Part shown: piece after piece, positions 61,483 through 64,000 of the stretch
Numbering within the stretch: position 1 is the first letter of the stretch
Layout: the number at the start of each line of letters is the position of its first letter
DNA from: Candidatus Mediterraneibacter pullistercoris
Lineage (GTDB): Bacteria > Bacillota > Clostridia > Lachnospirales > Lachnospiraceae
Direction: 5' to 3'
Length of the DNA: 64,000 nucleotides
Assembly: GCA_019116885.1 (NCBI GenBank)
Contig: DXAU01000073.1
Coordinates: 1-64,000, forward strand
The notes under the pieces: generated by a model
Seen by the model: the letters and a program-made list of their open reading frames with translations, nothing else
Database searches by the model: none
What the model was told of the DNA's origin: nothing
Position numbers and translations under genes: made by a program

Positions 61483-62430
61483 ATGCTAATAACATCCGGT
61501 TACAATTTTGAGGGCCATCGGATAATAAACTACCTGGGACTTTGCTCTGGAGAATGTGCGCTTGGCACTGGTTTTTTGAGCTCTTTCGGTGCTGGACTTG
61601 CTGATTTGCTTGGCACAAACAGTTCCATGTACGAGGGAAAATTAAACGAGGCTAGAAAACACGCTCTGGATAGCCTGATGTCAGATGCAGCCGCTTTGGG
61701 CGCCAATGCTATTATTGCTGTCGATGTGGATTATACCGTATTTTCCGCTGATATTGTGGGCGTTACTGCCAATGGTACTGCCGTAATAATTGAGAAAGAA
61801 TTAGAAAGCAGGGATTATTCACCAATTCATTTGGACATTAAAAATTTTAACCCTGATCTTCCAATTAAACCAAGCAGCATCCTGATTACTTCAGAAAATG
61901 GCAAATGCTATGCCGCTCTTTCGATAATGGATATTTCTACAAACAATATAACGGCAATTGCTTGTGATATTCAGCTATCTACTATATTAGACGATACATA
62001 TAAGTTAAAGAACATAGCTTTCTATGATTTTAATACTTCTGAAAAAATAAAAACCAGCGTTGCAATACCGATTTCAATACCTATAGAAAAAAGGAATCTT
62101 CTGAAATCTGCACATGTTACCATTATTAAATATTGCGACCTTGACGAAGTTATATCCCCAACAATCAATGATGTTGTGTGGACTCCTGAGTCGGCCCCAG
62201 TCGATAATCAAGGCAACAATGTGTCATTTAAAGTGCAGTTTATGATTAATATTAAAACAATGAGTTCGGCAAGAGAAATTTGGAACTATTGTACAGAATA
62301 TGATGATTCAAATAACGGGATACTCCCACCTGAATTGTTAGACACTATCAAATCATGTGCTTTAAAGGAAAGACTCTATGGTAATATGTATAACGAGTGT
62401 ATAAAGCAAATAGAGCAGTTTATGAAATAG
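61483..62430 (+). CDS. YbjQ/UPF0145-domain protein with unknown C-terminal region
   Basis: 315 residues. Residues 1-~110 match YbjQ-type putative heavy-metal-binding domains (YNFEGHRIINYLGLCSGECA, EARKHALDSLMSDAAALGAN, AIIAVDVDYTVF). The remaining ~200 residues (from ~115) are not recognised; they look beta-rich and then helical. AT-rich codon use differs from the chromosome. ATG 61483 has AGAGG ahead. It is cargo of the integrated element. Confidence 0.75.
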   Translation: MLITSGYNFEGHRIINYLGLCSGECALGTGFLSSFGAGLADLLGTNSSMYEGKLNEARKHALDSLMSDAAALGANAIIAVDVDYTVFSADIVGVTANGTAVIIEKELESRDYSPIHLDIKNFNPDLPIKPSSILITSENGKCYAALSIMDISTNNITAIACDIQLSTILDDTYKLKNIAFYDFNTSEKIKTSVAIPISIPIEKRNLLKSAHVTIIKYCDLDEVISPTINDVVWTPESAPVDNQGNNVSFKVQFMINIKTMSSAREIWNYCTEYDDSNNGILPPELLDTIKSCALKERLYGNMYNECIKQIEQFMK

Positions 62431-62440
62431 TAAAACCGTC

Positions 62441-62473
62441 CCGGGGCGCCAACACCTGAGCCGCCGGGGCGCC
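62441..62473. repeat. 10-bp direct repeat before the toxin gene
   Basis: CCGGGGCGCC at 62441-62450 and 62464-62473 (23 bp apart), strongly GC-rich in an AT-rich element and containing GGCGCC. It lies in what is probably the toxin mRNA leader or the YbjQ terminator. Confidence 0.5.
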
Positions 62474-62556
62474 CAAACAGAATAACGTATTTACCCGGGC
62501 AGCCGGGGGACGTGCTCTCACCCGATTCCGAGTCCTTGCGGAAGGTGGTGATTATT

Positions 62557-62640
62557 ATGAGTACATATGAGGAATTGAGCTTGATCGTGAGCACCGCCTT
62601 ACTGATAGTAGCAATCCTGAATTTTACGCATAAGAAATAG
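62557..62640 (+). CDS. 27-aa holin-like type I toxin
   Basis: MSTYEELSLIVSTALLIVAI then LNFTHKK: a single TM segment with a basic end, as in the putative holin-like toxins of Firmicutes (TxpA/BsrG/Fst-like). Ribosome site GGAAGGTGGTG. Too short for ordinary ORF calling. Its 3-prime end overlaps the convergent antisense RNA at 62636-62740. It would depolarise or disrupt the membrane if overproduced; activity is inferred from the family. Confidence 0.82.
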   Translation: MSTYEELSLIVSTALLIVAILNFTHKK

Positions 62641-62740
62641 CCGTCCTGCTCTCGTCAAAGTTTAGGAACGGCTATCTCATAGCTTAGTATTTACTTTCGC
62701 CGGGTCGGGTGACCTGCACTCACCTTCCGGCTGTCCTGTT
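62636..62740 (-). ncRNA. Antisense RNA antitoxin candidate (RatA-like layout)
   Basis: A strong minus-strand promoter (62747-62774) starts an RNA near 62740 that runs toward the toxin and ends at a hairpin ATAGCCGT (62637-62644) / ACGGCTAT (62668-62675) followed on the minus strand by TTTCTTA. The RNA is complementary to the end of the toxin gene and its 3-prime UTR, the arrangement of txpA/ratA. Confidence 0.72.
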
Positions 62741-62746
62741 AAGTAC

Positions 62747-62774
62747 ATTATAGCAAATGTACCTAAAAAGTCAA
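62747..62774 (-). promoter_or_regulatory. Promoter of the antisense RNA
   Basis: Minus strand -35 TTGACT (62769-62774), 16-nt spacer, -10 TATAAT (62747-62752). No ORF follows on that strand, so it makes a non-coding RNA. Confidence 0.78.
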
Positions 62775-62915
62775 CTGCCCGATGTTGGCGCATCAGGCGG
62801 AAATGTACATCCGAAGATGTACGTCTTCTCGACAGGAATATTGTATCATCTTCGGTGACAGGTGGCAAGAGACCATCTGTTATTTTTATACTCAAAATTC
62901 AAAGGAGATGATGTT

Positions 62916-64000
62916 ATGTGGGTAGAACAAACTAAGAAAGGAAAGTACAAGTTTATAGAGCGCTACACAGACAGGCTGACAGGCAAATACAGACGGGTTT
63001 CTGTTGTGCTGGATAAAAATACCGCGCAGGCCCGAAAACAAGCCCAGACGGCGCTTGCGGAGAAAATCAGGCAGGCTCAGACCGCAGAGCCCGAACAGAT
63101 GACACTTTGTGTCCTTATTGAGAAGTATAGGGAAGAGCAAAAGAAGACGGTCAAAGCATCTACATATGCTCGAAACTATTCAGCATGTAAATCGATCATG
63201 GGTATTCTTGGAGCAGATACGGTTATCAGCCGTATGACTGCAGGATATATTCGTGAATCTCTACTCGCAACTGGGGAGGAGCCCGTCACACTCAATGAAT
63301 TTTTAACACGCTTCAAAGCGTTAATGAGGTGGGGTTATCGTAATGATTATGTGTCCGATATTTCATATCTGGACAAACTTGAAAAATTTAAGGATACACC
63401 CCATAGGATTAAGATTCAAGGAAAGTTTCTTGAATCTTCCGAACTGTCCGATCTGCTGTCTGGAATGGCAGTAAAAAAATGGAGGGATCTGACCGAATTT
63501 CTTGCGCTTTCAGGTTTGCGTTTTGGCGAAGCTGCTGCGCTGGATCTACAGGATGTCGACTTAAAATCACGCACAATACACGTATCGAAAACCTATGATG
63601 CAGCTCACAATATTGTAACATCAACAAAGACATCTACATCTACGCGCGATGTATACATGCAGGAACAGTTATATCAACTCTGTCGGCGCATAAAGGCTGA
63701 ACGGTTATCCGATAATATAGTTCTTCAAATGAGTGTGGTGTTTTTCCCTGGATCAAAGAGAGAAAGAATCGAATTCGACTGTTATGCAAAATATCTAAGA
63801 GAGAACTCCGAACGGATCCTTGGCCGACGGATCACTCCGCATACATTGAGGCACACACACGCCAGCTTACTTATGGAACAAGGCATTGATATTGATACAA
63901 TCTCACGACGGCTTGGACACGCGAACAGCCGAGTCACTCGAGAAATATATTTGCACATCACAGAGAAGCTGAAAGAAAAAGAAAACGAGAAGCTCAAAGA
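62916..64000 (+). CDS. Tyrosine recombinase/integrase (partial)
   Basis: At least 361 residues; it runs off the right edge a little after the catalytic Tyr. N-terminal AP2-like arm-binding part (MWVEQTKKGKYKFIERYTDR), SAM-like core-binding domain (~70-165), then the catalytic domain: Arg in LSGLRFGEAAALD (near 202), HTLRHTHASL (309-318), GH in RRLGHANS and the Tyr in REIYLHI. Phage/ICE integrase type. ATG 62916 has AAAGGAG 8 nt ahead. The att site is probably just beyond the window. Confidence 0.92.
   Translation, partial: MWVEQTKKGKYKFIERYTDRLTGKYRRVSVVLDKNTAQARKQAQTALAEKIRQAQTAEPEQMTLCVLIEKYREEQKKTVKASTYARNYSACKSIMGILGADTVISRMTAGYIRESLLATGEEPVTLNEFLTRFKALMRWGYRNDYVSDISYLDKLEKFKDTPHRIKIQGKFLESSELSDLLSGMAVKKWRDLTEFLALSGLRFGEAAALDLQDVDLKSRTIHVSKTYDAAHNIVTSTKTSTSTRDVYMQEQLYQLCRRIKAERLSDNIVLQMSVVFFPGSKRERIEFDCYAKYLRENSERILGRRITPHTLRHTHASLLMEQGIDIDTISRRLGHANSRVTREIYLHITEKLKEKENEKLK

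Noticed and set aside
62441-62473. CRISPR-like repeat
   Set aside because: Only two copies of 10 bp with a 13-bp interval; no array or cas genes.

Overview
This window looks like chromosome from a gut-type Lachnospiraceae bacterium (Clostridia); I cannot fix the genus. The basis is gene content: a fucose/rhamnose-type glycyl-radical microcompartment module, FeFe-hydrogenase maturases, Lachnospiraceae-restricted DUF families, a CIRCE-controlled htpG, a stand-alone small alarmone synthetase, strong AGGAGG ribosome sites and TTGACA/TATAAT promoters. I saw no rRNA, tRNA or CRISPR array.

Layout. 1-4541 (minus) is the end of a bacterial microcompartment (BMC) locus: EutS/PduU shell protein, EutP/PduV GTPase, then from its own promoter and operator a class II aldolase, a GlcG/HbpS-like protein, a CoA-acylating aldehyde dehydrogenase and a zinc alcohol dehydrogenase cut by the window edge. 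All four cargo proteins carry an amphipathic encapsulation-peptide-like helix. 4784-18138 is mixed: PHP phosphoesterase, a membrane protein, adenylyltransferase, double Nudix protein, heterodimeric ABC exporter, HAD hydrolase with an apparent AUA start, a zinc-ribbon protein plus half-size signal peptidase II, an S8 protease with Cys in place of the catalytic Ser, an AT-rich XRE/lipoprotein pair with a broken start, and a ClpX-like unfoldase. 18230-27102 is a long minus-strand run: P-II-like protein, DUF1538 membrane protein, DNA ligase, RluF, and an envelope cassette SGNH-DUF4358-MBOAT-DHHW. A second paralogous copy of that cassette lies at 28911-32843, and an EAL phosphodiesterase and a DUF5721 protein lie between the copies.

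33050-43035 is mostly housekeeping: htpG, GNAT, EamA, cyclophilin, MsmK ATPase, a CdaR-like regulator behind a structured leader, trxB, proC and acylphosphatase. 43095-46141 is an FeFe-hydrogenase maturation operon (TM1266-like, hydE, hydG) preceded by a promoter, a structured leader of about 170 nt and an intrinsic terminator, laid out like a riboswitch. 46232-59663 has an HD-ParA-PfkB operon, an SDR enzyme, an orphan PduB shell protein, HflX, MnmM, a TPR lipoprotein, a P-type ATPase, NfeD-SPFH, a small alarmone synthetase and an EIIC/PfoR-like protein.

60709-64000 looks like a small integrative element or prophage remnant: phage-type repressor, SOS-like box, a YbjQ-domain protein, a type I toxin-antitoxin pair (27-aa holin-like toxin with a convergent antisense RNA) and a tyrosine recombinase running off the right edge.

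The most interesting items are the duplicated acyltransferase cassettes, the leader RNA before the hydrogenase maturases, the orphan PduB with the encapsulation-peptide set, and the toxin/antisense pair. Function calls come from motif and family recognition by eye; no database search was run.
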